Source: Bacteroidota bacterium (lineage in GTDB: Bacteria > Bacteroidota > Bacteroidia > Chitinophagales > Chitinophagaceae). Taken from it: 64,000 nucleotides of DNA. Every line of letters starts with the position of its first letter. Position 1 is the first letter of the stretch. Where the stretch lies: NCBI GenBank assembly GCA_023422835.1, contig JAFAGI010000010.1:1-64000 (forward strand). The letters are read 5' to 3'. Shown here in pieces: positions 18,386 to 27,100 of the stretch. The position numbers and the translations under genes are program-made. The notes below the pieces were generated by a model that saw only the letters and a list, made by a program, of their open reading frames with translations, ran no database searches and was not told where the DNA came from.

Positions 18386-19279
18386 CTACAATGCTTTGAT
18401 ATGGTTCAGCATATACTTTGTAATGTTTCCGCGGGTTTTAGAAGTGCAGGTAAGATAATGCGGATATAGAATCAGTTGTTTGGTTACACTTATTTCGTAG
18501 TTGCCTTTCTGTGTGAGCACATGGGCCACAATATCATTTCCCTGCTGGCTTTGTATATGCATCTGTATTGAAAAATCAATACTCCATTCATTCAGGTATT
18601 CGCGGATATAGCACTCTACCGATTGTTTGTAGAAGGAAAGGGTAGAGATGCCTCTGTAATTTGACTGATAGATGCTGTTCTGCAACGACTGATCTATTAT
18701 CTCTGGAATGTCTTCAACAGTTACCCTGCCGTAATAAATACCGAAAGGTAGATATACGGCATTAGCTGCAAACCTGTCGCCGCCGATGTGTGTACATTCC
18801 CATACATCAGTATCGCCGAGCATGCCTTCAAAGAATTTAAATACCGGGAACCCAAATTTGGCGCAGCATTTATCTTTTTTGCCGTTGGTGCATACCAGGA
18901 AGAACGGTTCGGTCTGCCACACAGTTCCTGCTGCGTATATATGCATTTCCAGGTCGAGTAAAGATAATTGTTTTGTATCCGCTACCAGGCTGAAATAGCG
19001 GCGGGCAGCGCAATCCACGAACATGACCCTCGAAGTGCCGGCAGTGCTGTGCTTGTTGCGGATGAGTACAACTTTGCCTTTTTTTTCTTTAGCCAGCGCC
19101 TGCAAGCGGCTCAGCCACCCTGCATCAATAGTAGTTTGGGTAACTTTTTGAGGGAATGGCAGATTATACTCTACCAATATAAATGATTGGTAAGTGGCAG
19201 CGGTGCCTGCCAACATTTCTTTATAATACCGGGAAGCTGTACTGCAAAAGAAGACTTTATTTTTGGGCGACGTATCCAA
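18386..19279 (-). CDS. sucrase/ferredoxin-like (Apd1-type) iron-sulfur protein
   Basis: Member of the Suc_Fer-like family, whose C-terminal thioredoxin-like domain carries a [2Fe-2S] cluster in characterised members (Apd1). Likely cluster residues lie in LVCTNGKKDKCCAKFGFPVF and VWECTHIGGDRFAANAVYL; the second His of the Apd1 motif HxxxH is Asp here (HIGGD). Length 297 residues, cytosolic, no signal peptide. Its start is 12 bp after the stop of the upstream JmjC gene, so the two are cotranscribed and probably cooperate, for example with this protein supplying electrons. The partner role is inference from gene order; the family is clear. Confidence 0.85.
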   Translation of the reverse strand: MDTSPKNKVFFCSTASRYYKEMLAGTAATYQSFILVEYNLPFPQKVTQTTIDAGWLSRLQALAKEKKGKVVLIRNKHSTAGTSRVMFVDCAARRYFSLVADTKQLSLLDLEMHIYAAGTVWQTEPFFLVCTNGKKDKCCAKFGFPVFKFFEGMLGDTDVWECTHIGGDRFAANAVYLPFGIYYGRVTVEDIPEIIDQSLQNSIYQSNYRGISTLSFYKQSVECYIREYLNEWSIDFSIQMHIQSQQGNDIVAHVLTQKGNYEISVTKQLILYPHYLTCTSKTRGNITKYMLNHIKAL

Positions 19280-19291
19280 ATCAACAATAGG

Positions 19292-20479
19292 TTATAATGT
19301 TCGTATGTGTACCAGGCCTTCGCGTAACAAAAGCTTTAGTACATTTTTTTTATTTTCCGTGGTAATGGTTTGCGGGAGTTGCGCCAACGTAAACTGCTTC
19401 TGCTTAAATATACTGTTCATCAGCGTTTCAGCGCTTAGTGGCAGAGATATGGTTTTTTCAAAAAATCTTATGCGCAGGTGATCATTGTCCTTGGAAGTGG
19501 AATATATCACGCTTTCATTGAGAGCAAATACTGTTTGTTCAGAAAACTCATTTATGTCCAGGAGGCTTTGGAAATAGTTGTTTACAGGCTGCGGCTGTGT
19601 TTTTTGGTATTGAGCATTCAGCCGTTCAACACCCATGCTGAAATCCAGCTCACCAAGTACATTTTTCAGCGCAGCGGTTTTTTGTTTGATAATTTCGTCC
19701 AGGTCGTCTTTCCAGAAAGGAACTGCTTCACGAAATTCTTTGAAATTTTCCAACTGAGGGAAAACTTCGCTAAAAAATCTTGTCCATGTAAAGGAAAGTA
19801 TACCGATAGTGATATGTGCTGAAATACCGTCATCTGCCATAGCATCGTGCACATAGCCGCGCGGCACATAGAGAAAATCTCCGGGTGTGAGCTGCAATGT
19901 CTGCAAAGGCTTTTTGTCGTAACCTTTGCTTATAAAACTCTGGTTTTTTGTAGGAAGCTCTTTTTCGAAGCCGTACAGGTTCCAGGTTTTTGTTCCTGAT
20001 ATCTGCAGCACAAACACATCGTGCGTATCCCAGTGCGGGTTGAATCCCTGCGATTTATTGGGCGTGATGTACAAATTTGCCTGCACGGGTGAATTGAACT
20101 TTTGCGAAAGGTTCATGCAGCATTTAGATACGTTGTCAAAATACCGCTGTCCTGCCTGTATAACCAGTGTGCTGCCCTGGTTGAATAATGCAAATGCTTT
20201 CTCTGTATGAATGATACCGTCTTTCTTGTGATGCCCGATGGGAACTGCATTTTTTGTGTATTGCGATGAGGGTATTTCCTTACCTTCTTTCACCAAACGC
20301 AGTGAGGGGTAGAATATATCCTGCCGGTCAAGAAAGGCTGATATTTCCCGCGATGTAAGAATGTTGTTGTAGTAATTTTTATCGTTCCGAGATATGTGAA
20401 GCATATCTTTTTCGTGAAATTTTTCAAAAAACTCTTCTAAGGAATAAGGTGCAATGATGCGTTGAAAAAACGTGGACAT
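19292..20479 (-). CDS. JmjC/cupin-fold Fe(II) and 2-oxoglutarate oxygenase
   Basis: Cupin_4/JmjC-type protein related to ribosomal oxygenases and protein hydroxylases. The facial triad is intact: GFNPHWDTHDVFVLQ gives the H-x-D pair, and TPGDFLYVPRGYVHDA gives the distal His (about residues 149, 151 and 211 from this start). KTWNLYG is the usual strand after the first His-x-Asp. A C-terminal helical/winged part (from about residue 280) is likely for dimerisation or substrate binding. The frame opens at 20503, but Met at 20479 (MSTFFQRIIAPYSLEEFF) fits better. Length 395 residues. It lies between the Asp/Gly-repeat peptide and the Suc_Fer gene in one operon, so the peptide is the obvious candidate substrate. 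That assignment is inference. Confidence 0.85.
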   Translation of the reverse strand: MSTFFQRIIAPYSLEEFFEKFHEKDMLHISRNDKNYYNNILTSREISAFLDRQDIFYPSLRLVKEGKEIPSSQYTKNAVPIGHHKKDGIIHTEKAFALFNQGSTLVIQAGQRYFDNVSKCCMNLSQKFNSPVQANLYITPNKSQGFNPHWDTHDVFVLQISGTKTWNLYGFEKELPTKNQSFISKGYDKKPLQTLQLTPGDFLYVPRGYVHDAMADDGISAHITIGILSFTWTRFFSEVFPQLENFKEFREAVPFWKDDLDEIIKQKTAALKNVLGELDFSMGVERLNAQYQKTQPQPVNNYFQSLLDINEFSEQTVFALNESVIYSTSKDNDHLRIRFFEKTISLPLSAETLMNSIFKQKQFTLAQLPQTITTENKKNVLKLLLREGLVHIRTL

Positions 20480-20509
20480 ACAATAAATTTTATAAGATGA
20501 CAAGTTACT

Positions 20510-20542
20510 AAAAAGCCGCAGACATTTGCATGTGCTGCGACT
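20510..20542 (-). terminator. hairpin with T-run between peptide and JmjC genes (attenuator-like)
   Basis: On the minus strand AGTCGCAG pairs with CTGCGGCT (one G-U pair), with inner stem ACAT/ATGT and loop GCAA, followed by TTTTT. It lies 25 bp after the peptide stop and upstream of the JmjC start. It would let most transcripts end after the peptide gene, with partial read-through into the enzyme genes. Confidence 0.75.
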
Positions 20543-20566
20543 TTATTACAAAGCTTTTACTAATTT

Positions 20567-20788
20567 TTAAGCATTGTCTGAACCGTCACCGTCTGTGTCT
20601 AAAACATCTCCGTCAGAAGCGTCTCCATCAGCACCATCAGTTGCATCACCGTCAGAACCGTCTGTGCCATCGCCGTCAGAGCCGTCGCTTCCGTCTCCAT
20701 CAGCATCTTGTAATGATGGATCTACTTCATTTTCATCCCTGTTTACTTGCAGCTCATCGTCATTGAATAAAGTTTCGTTGATTTCCAT
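20567..20788 (-). CDS. 73-residue Asp/Gly-repeat peptide, candidate modified-peptide precursor
   Basis: Not a family I recognise. Residues 1-27 (MEINETLFNDDELQVNRDEN and onward) form a leader-like acidic part without repeats. Residues 28-71 are almost only Asp, Gly, Ser, Thr and Ala. Three consecutive 8-residue units are clear: SDGSDGDG (34-41), TDGSDGDA (42-49), TDGADGDA (50-57), then degenerate SDGDVLDT and DGDGSD. No signal peptide and no Cys. It is the first gene of an operon with a JmjC oxygenase and an iron-sulfur protein, and is followed by a terminator-like hairpin. The D-x-D-G spacing also resembles calcium-binding repeats, but these are normally in secreted proteins. A real gene is likely because the frame is intact and the layout matches RiPP precursor genes; its function is unproven. 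Confidence 0.72.
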   Translation of the reverse strand: MEINETLFNDDELQVNRDENEVDPSLQDADGDGSDGSDGDGTDGSDGDATDGADGDASDGDVLDTDGDGSDNA

Positions 20789-21110
20789 AGTTTTTAGTTT
20801 TGATTGTTAATAATAATTTTTTTCTGAAAGTAAATTAGGTTTAATTTTCTTGATAAGCATGGCATTCTTTCAATTTTATTATTTCTTTTACAAGTGCAAA
20901 AACAAAAACTCCCTGTTACTTGGGCAGATGTCAACTCTCCTGGCCGTTAGCAACTAGGAAAAAAAGAATACTTAAGGTTGCCGCCGCACTATTCTGCCTG
21001 GCGTTGTAGCGCGAAGATCTTTATACCTTAGATTCCGCAAGGTTTACTACAATTCAGCCAATCTTAAAGTCATATCGAGGATTTTCAAATTAAAGTTTAA
21101 ATAGTATTCA
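20789..21110 (-). promoter_or_regulatory. upstream region of the peptide-JmjC-Suc_Fer operon
   Basis: No gene is visible in this 320-bp gap. The part nearest the peptide start is very AT-rich and on the minus strand includes TTTACTTTCAG, a near match to the TAnnTTTG -7 element. The far part (about 20930-21060) is less AT-rich and I see no recognisable element in it. Confidence 0.35.
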
Positions 21111-21142
21111 TAAAAAAGCGCATCCCGAATTGAGATGCGCTT
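21111..21142 (-). terminator. rho-independent terminator of the OmpA lipoprotein gene
   Basis: On the minus strand AAGCGCAT (21142-21135) pairs with ATGCGCTT (21123-21116), followed by TTTTTTA at 21117-21111. It lies 14 bp after the ompA-type stop. Confidence 0.85.
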
Positions 21143-21156
21143 ACCTGAAATGATAT

Positions 21157-22026
21157 TTATAAGTCAACAGAACTCGCTGCCGGTGGCTGCCCGATCAGTT
21201 CCATAAACTCATTAAGTTTAGGAGTAATGATAATTTGTGTTCTGCGGTTCATGGTTTTACCTGCTTCCGTGTTATTGTCAGCAACAGGGTTGTATTCTCC
21301 GCGTCCGCCTGCTGTCATTCTTGAAGGGTTCACGCCGTATTTATTTTGTAATGCCTGTACTACCGAAGAGGCTCTTAAGGCGCTCAGATCCCAGTTGTTC
21401 CTGATGTTTGGCCTGCTGATGGGCACATTGTCGGTATTTCCTTCTACCAATACATCGTACTTGTCATGATCCATAATAATTTTAGCGATCTTACCCAGAA
21501 TATCTCCCGCACGCTCAGATATTTCGTAGCTGCCGGTTTTGTAGAGCATATTGTCTGCCAGCGAAATGTATACAACGCCTTTGAGTACTTTTACGTCTAC
21601 ATCGCGCAATTCATTAGTGCTTAAAGATCTTGTAAGATTATTAACCAGCACCAGATTTAATGAGTCGCTCCTGTTCTTTTCGTTCACCAGGTGCTGAATA
21701 TATTTATTGGATGCATTGATCTCATCTACGAGCTTGGATATATTTACATTGCCCTGCATACCCTGGTTTATACTTTTGTCCAGTGTGTTTCTCAGGTCGT
21801 CGAGCGATTTTCTCAAAGCCGCATTGTTGGCCCTTTCCTGTGCCAGCTGATCTTCCAGGCTCCTGATTTTAGTTTTATTTTCTGCAAGCTCTATCTGGCT
21901 TTGTTGATAACGCTGGTTAAGTGTATTGTAATCTGTCTGTAAGGCTGTATGTTTCTTTGTGCTTACACACCCCGTAAGCAGCAGGGAAACTGCTAAAAAT
22001 GTTGGTAATAAAAGGTTTGTTTTCAT
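21157..22026 (-). CDS. OmpA-family peptidoglycan-binding lipoprotein
   Basis: Outer-membrane-anchored lipoprotein that binds peptidoglycan through a C-terminal OmpA/MotB domain. The signal peptide MKTNLLLPTFLAVSLLLTGC has lipobox TGC. Residues about 25-130 form a coiled coil (heptad-like DYNTLNQRYQQSQIELAENK and following). The OmpA domain carries VLVEGNTDNVPISRP, NNWDLSALRASSVVQAL, MTAGGRGEYNPVADN and NRRTQIIITPKL, including the Asp and Arg that contact diaminopimelate. Length 289 residues. It ends with its own terminator, and a dispersed palindromic repeat lies just upstream. Confidence 0.93.
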   Translation of the reverse strand: MKTNLLLPTFLAVSLLLTGCVSTKKHTALQTDYNTLNQRYQQSQIELAENKTKIRSLEDQLAQERANNAALRKSLDDLRNTLDKSINQGMQGNVNISKLVDEINASNKYIQHLVNEKNRSDSLNLVLVNNLTRSLSTNELRDVDVKVLKGVVYISLADNMLYKTGSYEISERAGDILGKIAKIIMDHDKYDVLVEGNTDNVPISRPNIRNNWDLSALRASSVVQALQNKYGVNPSRMTAGGRGEYNPVADNNTEAGKTMNRRTQIIITPKLNEFMELIGQPPAASSVDL

Positions 22027-22051
22027 ATATATAATTTATTGTTTTTCAGTT

Positions 22052-22114
22052 GTCACATGGAATAGCCTTTATTCATTAACAGTTGATATGCAGCTTTGCT
22101 TATGGCTATTTCAT
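22052..22114. repeat. dispersed palindromic repeat, copy A
   Basis: Begins GTCACATGGAATAGCC and ends CTTTGCTTATGGCTATTTCAT. ATGGAATAGCC and GGCTATTTCAT are near-perfect inverted arms. A second copy lies at 29213-29264. Both copies sit just upstream of minus-strand genes. The rest of the gap to 22388 holds no gene. Confidence 0.7.
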
Positions 22115-22388
22115 ATGTATATTGTGTTTTATTCTGCTGTAATAAAGATCCCCGCATGTCTTTTTAAAAAGTTATTTGCTAATCTTCTTCTTTTCGCAGG
22201 ATTAATGAGATCATTAACCGAGTTTTTTATCTTATTGCATAACCATGTACAAATACAATGCCTCTTTAGCCGGCTGTAAGCTTTATTAACATTAAAGAAA
22301 GTTATGCAGCCAGCAGTAAAATGGGGTTTTACACAATAGGAAAACTAAGCATTAAATTGCGTACTTTTGAAACTAAAATCAAAACGAT

Positions 22389-23750
22389 ATGGCACTTGTA
22401 GATTTGGTTATGCCTAAGCTGGGCGAAGCAATCATGGAAGCTACGGTTTTAAAATGGCTGAAAAATATCGGTGATCATGTACAGGAAGAAGAGCCGGTGC
22501 TGGAAATAGCAACTGATAAGGTTGACAGTGAAGTGCCGTCAAGTGTTTCAGGCGTTTTAAAAGAAATCTTATACGAAGAAAATGATGTAATACGCATTGG
22601 TGAAGTTATTGCGCGTATTGAGACGGCAGTACAGGAAAATCCCGTCAATGATCCATTAGAGGATGCATTAAAGCAAAACACATCCATAACCAAACCCGAG
22701 GATGCTGTGGAGGAAGAGCATGTGCAGGCTGTGCCATACGTACCTGCGAATACTGATACAACCCGGCCTGCCGCTTTAGAAGGCACAGGCGCGAACAATG
22801 GTTTTTATTCTCCGCTTGTTTTAAATATTGCACGCAAAGAAGGTGTCAGGCTATCTGAATTAGAAAAAATAGAAGGCACGGGAAATGAGGGACGCCTTAC
22901 AAAGAACGATTTATTAAACTATTTGGCAGACAGGAAGGGGAGTGTAGCTGCTCCGTTGGTTGAAAATAAAGGGCCAGAAGTTTCTTCTGAGCCACCACAG
23001 ATGAGCACGCCGCCTGTAACTGCGGGCACAAAATCATCCGGCAATACTGAGATCATAGAAATGGACAGGATGCGCAAAATGATTGCTCATCACATGAAGG
23101 AAAGTCAGAACATCAGTGCAACGGTTACCAGCTTTGCAGAGGCTGATGTAACTGCTATGGTTAACTGGCGAAATAAGATAAAAGATGATTTTGAAAAACG
23201 TGAGGGCACAAAGATCACTTTTACCCCCATGTTTATAGAGTGTGTGGCACGAGTGCTGCGCCGCTATCCCATGATCAACAGCTCGGTAGAGGGCGATAAG
23301 ATTATTGTCAAAAAAGATCTTAATATCGGCATGGCTACTGCATTGCCGAATGGCAACCTGATTGTACCCGTTATTAAAAACGCGGATAACCTGAATCTTG
23401 TAGGATTGGCTAAGCAGGTGAATGCACTGGGCGGCAAAGCCAGGAAAAATAAACTCAGCCCCGATAATACCCAGCGTGGCACCTTTACTATTACTAATGT
23501 TGGAAGCTTTGGAAGCCTGACTGGTACGCCGATCATTAACCAGCCGGAAGTGGCTATTCTTGCCGTAGGCACCATCAAAAAGCGCCCGGTAGTAATAGAA
23601 ACTCCTGAAGGCGATGTAATTGGCATCCGTCATATGATGATCGTTTCCATGAGCTACGACCACCGCATTATTGACGGCGCCATGGGATCTATGTTTCTTG
23701 CCGAAGTAGTGAAGGAATTTGAAAGCTGGGATGTAAACAGGGTTTCGTAG
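22389..23750 (+). CDS. 2-oxo acid dehydrogenase E2 (dihydrolipoyl acyltransferase)
   Basis: Core acyltransferase of a 2-oxo acid dehydrogenase complex, moving an acyl group from lipoyl-lysine to CoA. The N-terminal lipoyl domain has EIATDKVDSEVPS with lipoylated Lys44. A Pro/Glu-rich linker follows, then the E1/E3-binding domain FYSPLVLNIARKEGV to GRLTKNDLLNYLADR (about residues 137-180), a second linker, and the catalytic domain from about 215 with active-site MSYDHRIIDGAMGSMF. Length 453 residues. It stands alone, without E1 or E3 nearby, so pyruvate versus branched-chain specificity cannot be read from context; the single lipoyl domain suits a branched-chain or broad type. Complete. Confidence 0.93.
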   Translation: MALVDLVMPKLGEAIMEATVLKWLKNIGDHVQEEEPVLEIATDKVDSEVPSSVSGVLKEILYEENDVIRIGEVIARIETAVQENPVNDPLEDALKQNTSITKPEDAVEEEHVQAVPYVPANTDTTRPAALEGTGANNGFYSPLVLNIARKEGVRLSELEKIEGTGNEGRLTKNDLLNYLADRKGSVAAPLVENKGPEVSSEPPQMSTPPVTAGTKSSGNTEIIEMDRMRKMIAHHMKESQNISATVTSFAEADVTAMVNWRNKIKDDFEKREGTKITFTPMFIECVARVLRRYPMINSSVEGDKIIVKKDLNIGMATALPNGNLIVPVIKNADNLNLVGLAKQVNALGGKARKNKLSPDNTQRGTFTITNVGSFGSLTGTPIINQPEVAILAVGTIKKRPVVIETPEGDVIGIRHMMIVSMSYDHRIIDGAMGSMFLAEVVKEFESWDVNRVS

Positions 23751-23834
23751 ATTTTAGTTATTGAGTTGGATTGTTAATTTATTTTGTTATCCAGTTATCT
23801 TGTGATCATGTTAAGTTGTTGAATGTTGAGTCGT

Positions 23835-23907
23835 TATTTACTTATTTATTTATTTACTTATTTATTTATTTATTTATTTGTTTAGTTGTGTAGTTGTGTA
23901 GTTGTGG
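23835..23907. repeat. simple-sequence repeats (TTTA-type, then AGTTGTGT)
   Basis: About 50 bp of tandem TATT/TTAC tetranucleotides (23835-23883) run into three 8-nt units AGTTGTGT, AGTTGTGT, AGTTGTGG (23884-23907). It lies downstream of the E2 gene, where length changes would have little effect on coding. Confidence 0.85.
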
Positions 23908-24145
23908 AACCGTTTAATCGCTATTCAGGGTTTGCAATCCGGAATCAATATCGCAGGATTTGCAATCCTGATTTGATTTTATATTCAGGCAGAGTCCCGC
24001 ACGCTTCGTTGCGCACATTTGAGCTTGCTCAAAGTGAAATATTATAACAAGTTTACTTGGATTTTTTTTAGATCGCTTCGCTCTACTAAGTTGCGCGTTT
24101 CCCAATGACAGCGCTTTGATCACTTGATAACAACAACCTGATAAC
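23908..24145. other. gene-free gap with short palindromes
   Basis: Contains TTTGCAATCC twice and the palindrome CAGGATT-TGC-AATCCTG (23954-23970), and ATCGCTTCGCTCTACT near 24071 followed by a TTGCGCGTTTCCCAATGACA segment. The latter resembles the MITE-like repeat at 59260-59383 in content. No coding potential is seen. Confidence 0.45.
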
Positions 24146-24176
24146 AAAAAGCCCCGTCTTGCTAAAAAGACGGGGC
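24146..24176 (-). terminator. rho-independent terminator of secDF
   Basis: GCCCCGTCTT (24151-24160) and AAGACGGGGC (24167-24176) form a perfect 10-bp stem with a 6-nt loop. On the minus strand a TTTTTG run follows. It starts about 20 bp after the secDF stop. Confidence 0.92.
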
Positions 24177-24196
24177 CTGATATTTTAAAAGCTATT

Positions 24197-27100
24197 TTAT
24201 TTTATTGCTTTTTTGGTGTGAAACTCTTTTACGTGGGTGTCGTCCGCTTCTCCCAAAGGTTTATTCTTGGCGAAGTCCATCAGTATCGGAGCAGCCACAA
24301 ATACAGAGGAGTAAATACCGGTAAGCACACCTATCAGCATTGCGAAGCTGAAGCCTCTCAATACTTCTCCACCGAAAATAAAGAGGATCAGTATGGTGAT
24401 GAATACGGTCAGCGACGTCATGACCGTACGGCTCAGCGTTTCGTTCAAGGCTTTATTGATCAGCGTTTTCCTGTCTACATTGCGCAGCTTACGAGAATCT
24501 TCACGGATACGGTCGAAGATCACCACTGTATCGTTCATGGAAAAACCGATTACCGTTAATATCGCAGCAATGAAATGCTGATCAATTTCCAATGGGAAAG
24601 GCACAATGTTTTTAAAGAAACTAAACACGATCAATGTTACCAACGTATCGTGTAAAAGCGATGCAATGGTTCCCATTGAGAAACGCCAGTCACGGAAACG
24701 AATGAAAATGTACAGGCAGATAACCAGCACAGCAAGAATAGTTGCTTTCATCGCACCGTTCTTCAGATCTTCAGAGATAGAAGGGAGCACAGTTTGCGAG
24801 CTTTGCTTATAACTGTTCTGGAATTCTGCGAATGAAGTATTGGCGGGCAGGTATTTTTTCAGGCCGTTGAACAAGGTCTGCTCTACTTCATGATCAATAT
24901 TTTCGCCCTGCTCTTCAATTTTATAGGAAGTTGTAATGTTTAATTGCCTTGCATTATCCACTGTTTTAATGATCGGGGATTCGCCTTTAAACACAGCTGC
25001 CAGGTCGTTTCTTACCTGTTCCTGGTTAGGGGCTTGGTTAAATCTTACCGTGTAGCTTCTGCCTCCTGAAAATTCCACACCTTTATCAAAACCGTTGAAA
25101 ATAGTGCCTATACCTAATGCAATCACAAAGAAGGAAATGATGTAGGTATACTTCCTGTATTTCACAAAATCAAACTGCCTGTGATTGGCAACTTTTTCAG
25201 AAAGTTTGGTGAAGTATTTAAAGTGACGGTCTTTTTTAGTGTACATTTCAGAGATAAGCCTTGATACCAGGATGCCGCAGAACATAGACAATGTAAGACC
25301 AATTATTTGCGTAGTGGCAAAGCCTAATACAGGGCCCAATCCAAAATAAAACAGTATGATAGCGGTAAGCAGGGAAGTGATGTGGCCGTCAAGAACGGGC
25401 GCATAAGAACGCTTATAGCCTTCATCAATAGCTGCCTGATGCGATCGCCCGCGCCGCAGCTCTTCCTTAATCCTTTCAAAAATAATAACGTTGCTATCTA
25501 CAGCCATACCGATGGTAAGTACAAGACCCGCGATACCAGGGGCAGTAAGCGTAAAGCCTAAGGCGCTCAAGATACCGAGTGTAAACAGCATATTCAACAC
25601 CAAAGCAATATTGGCTATCCAGCCTGCAGTGTTGAAGTACAAAAGCATCAATGCAAAGATCACCAGGAATGAGAAGAAGAAAGATAGCATACCGCCTTTG
25701 ATAGATGCATCTCCGAGGGTAGGGCCCACGATCTGTTCAGAAACAATCTTGGCAGGCGCTTTTAATTTACCGGACTGGAGAATGTTTGCCATATCCTGCG
25801 CTTCCACTACACTGAAGTTACCTGTGATCACAGAGTTTCCTCCGGTGATCTCCTGGTTTACATTGGGCGCTGTAAGTACGATATCGTCCAAAACAATGGC
25901 AATGGGTTTGCCGATGTTTCTTTTGGTCATGTTTGCCCAGATCCTTGCGCCTACTGCATCCATACTCATCTCTACAGTAGCCCTGCTGGCACTCATCTGG
26001 TCGTAGCCCTGCGAGGCTTTGGTTATATGTTCGCCTTCAAGCTCTGCAGTTCCGTTATCAAGTGTTTTAATGGCATAGACAGGTACAATGTTCTGCATGG
26101 CAGGATCCGTACCTTCAGGCCTTCCATACATGAATACCAGGTTTGAAGGAAGGCGGCTTTTAAATACTTCATTGTTAAAATGTGCATTCAGTATAGAAGT
26201 ATCGCTGGTTTGCACATAGCCTAAAATGTAGCCGTTGTTTTGCCCCGTGCCTGCAATCAGGCTTCTTACAGGGAAATCTCTCCTCATCTGGGCCAAAGTA
26301 TCTGTAGTAGTTCCGGGTTTAGCTGCTGTCGGATCGCCTGTATTTACCCGTGCAAATGCAGACTGGCTGTCGGTTTTAGCAATATCTGTTGTTGCAGTTG
26401 CCGCCGGTTGAGTTGCTGTTGCGGTATCAGCTGCCACTGTTGCAGTATCTGTAAGCGCAGCTACATCCTTGCCTTGTAGCGCGGTAGCCAATGCTTTTTC
26501 GGCATTTAGCAACTGGTCGCCATATTGTTGCAGGTTATATACTTCAAAAAATTGCAGGTTTGCTGTGGACTGTAAATATTTACGGATCCTATCGGGGTCT
26601 TTGGCGCCTGCGAGTTCTATTGTGATCACACCTTTGTTGGGATCAGGATTAATAGATGGTGATGCCACACCGAACCTGTCGATACGTGAAGTAAGGATGT
26701 TCGTTGTATTTTTAAATGCGTTATCAGCTTCAGCGCGCAGGTATGTTTCCACCTGGTTGTTGGTAGAGTTGAACTTTATGGCACCGTTGCTCCTATTTAC
26801 AAAAAAGGCTGCCAGGTTAGCATTGTTAGTGAGCTTCCTGTATTCATCCATAAATAATTTAATGAAATCCAGTTCACCCCTCGCTTTACGGCTCAACGCA
26901 TTCTGCAGCGCTTTGTTGATGTTGGCATCTTTGGTATTGTCTGCCAGGTTTTTGATAAGCTGATCGAAGCCTACTTCCATCGTCACACTCATACCTCCCT
27001 GCAGATCAAGGCCCAGCATTAATTCCTGCTCTTTTGCTTTCTGGTAAGTCACCAGCTTAAAAGGCCCGATTTTTGCCTGTTCAGTACTGTCGAGCAGCCT

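Noticed and set aside
20567..20788. Asp/Gly peptide as an EF-hand, dockerin or thrombospondin-type calcium protein
   Set aside because: No signal peptide and no hydrophobic positions of an EF-hand or dockerin; the 8-residue period does not fit those folds. Calcium binding is still possible as a minor alternative.
20574..20810. Plus-strand Ser/Pro-rich ORF opposite the Asp/Gly peptide
   Set aside because: It is the antisense reading of the repeat; no neighbouring plus-strand genes or promoter support it.
23835..23907. CRISPR-like array
   Set aside because: Units are 4 and 8 nt without spacers, so these are simple tandem repeats; no CRISPR array or cas gene is seen in the window.
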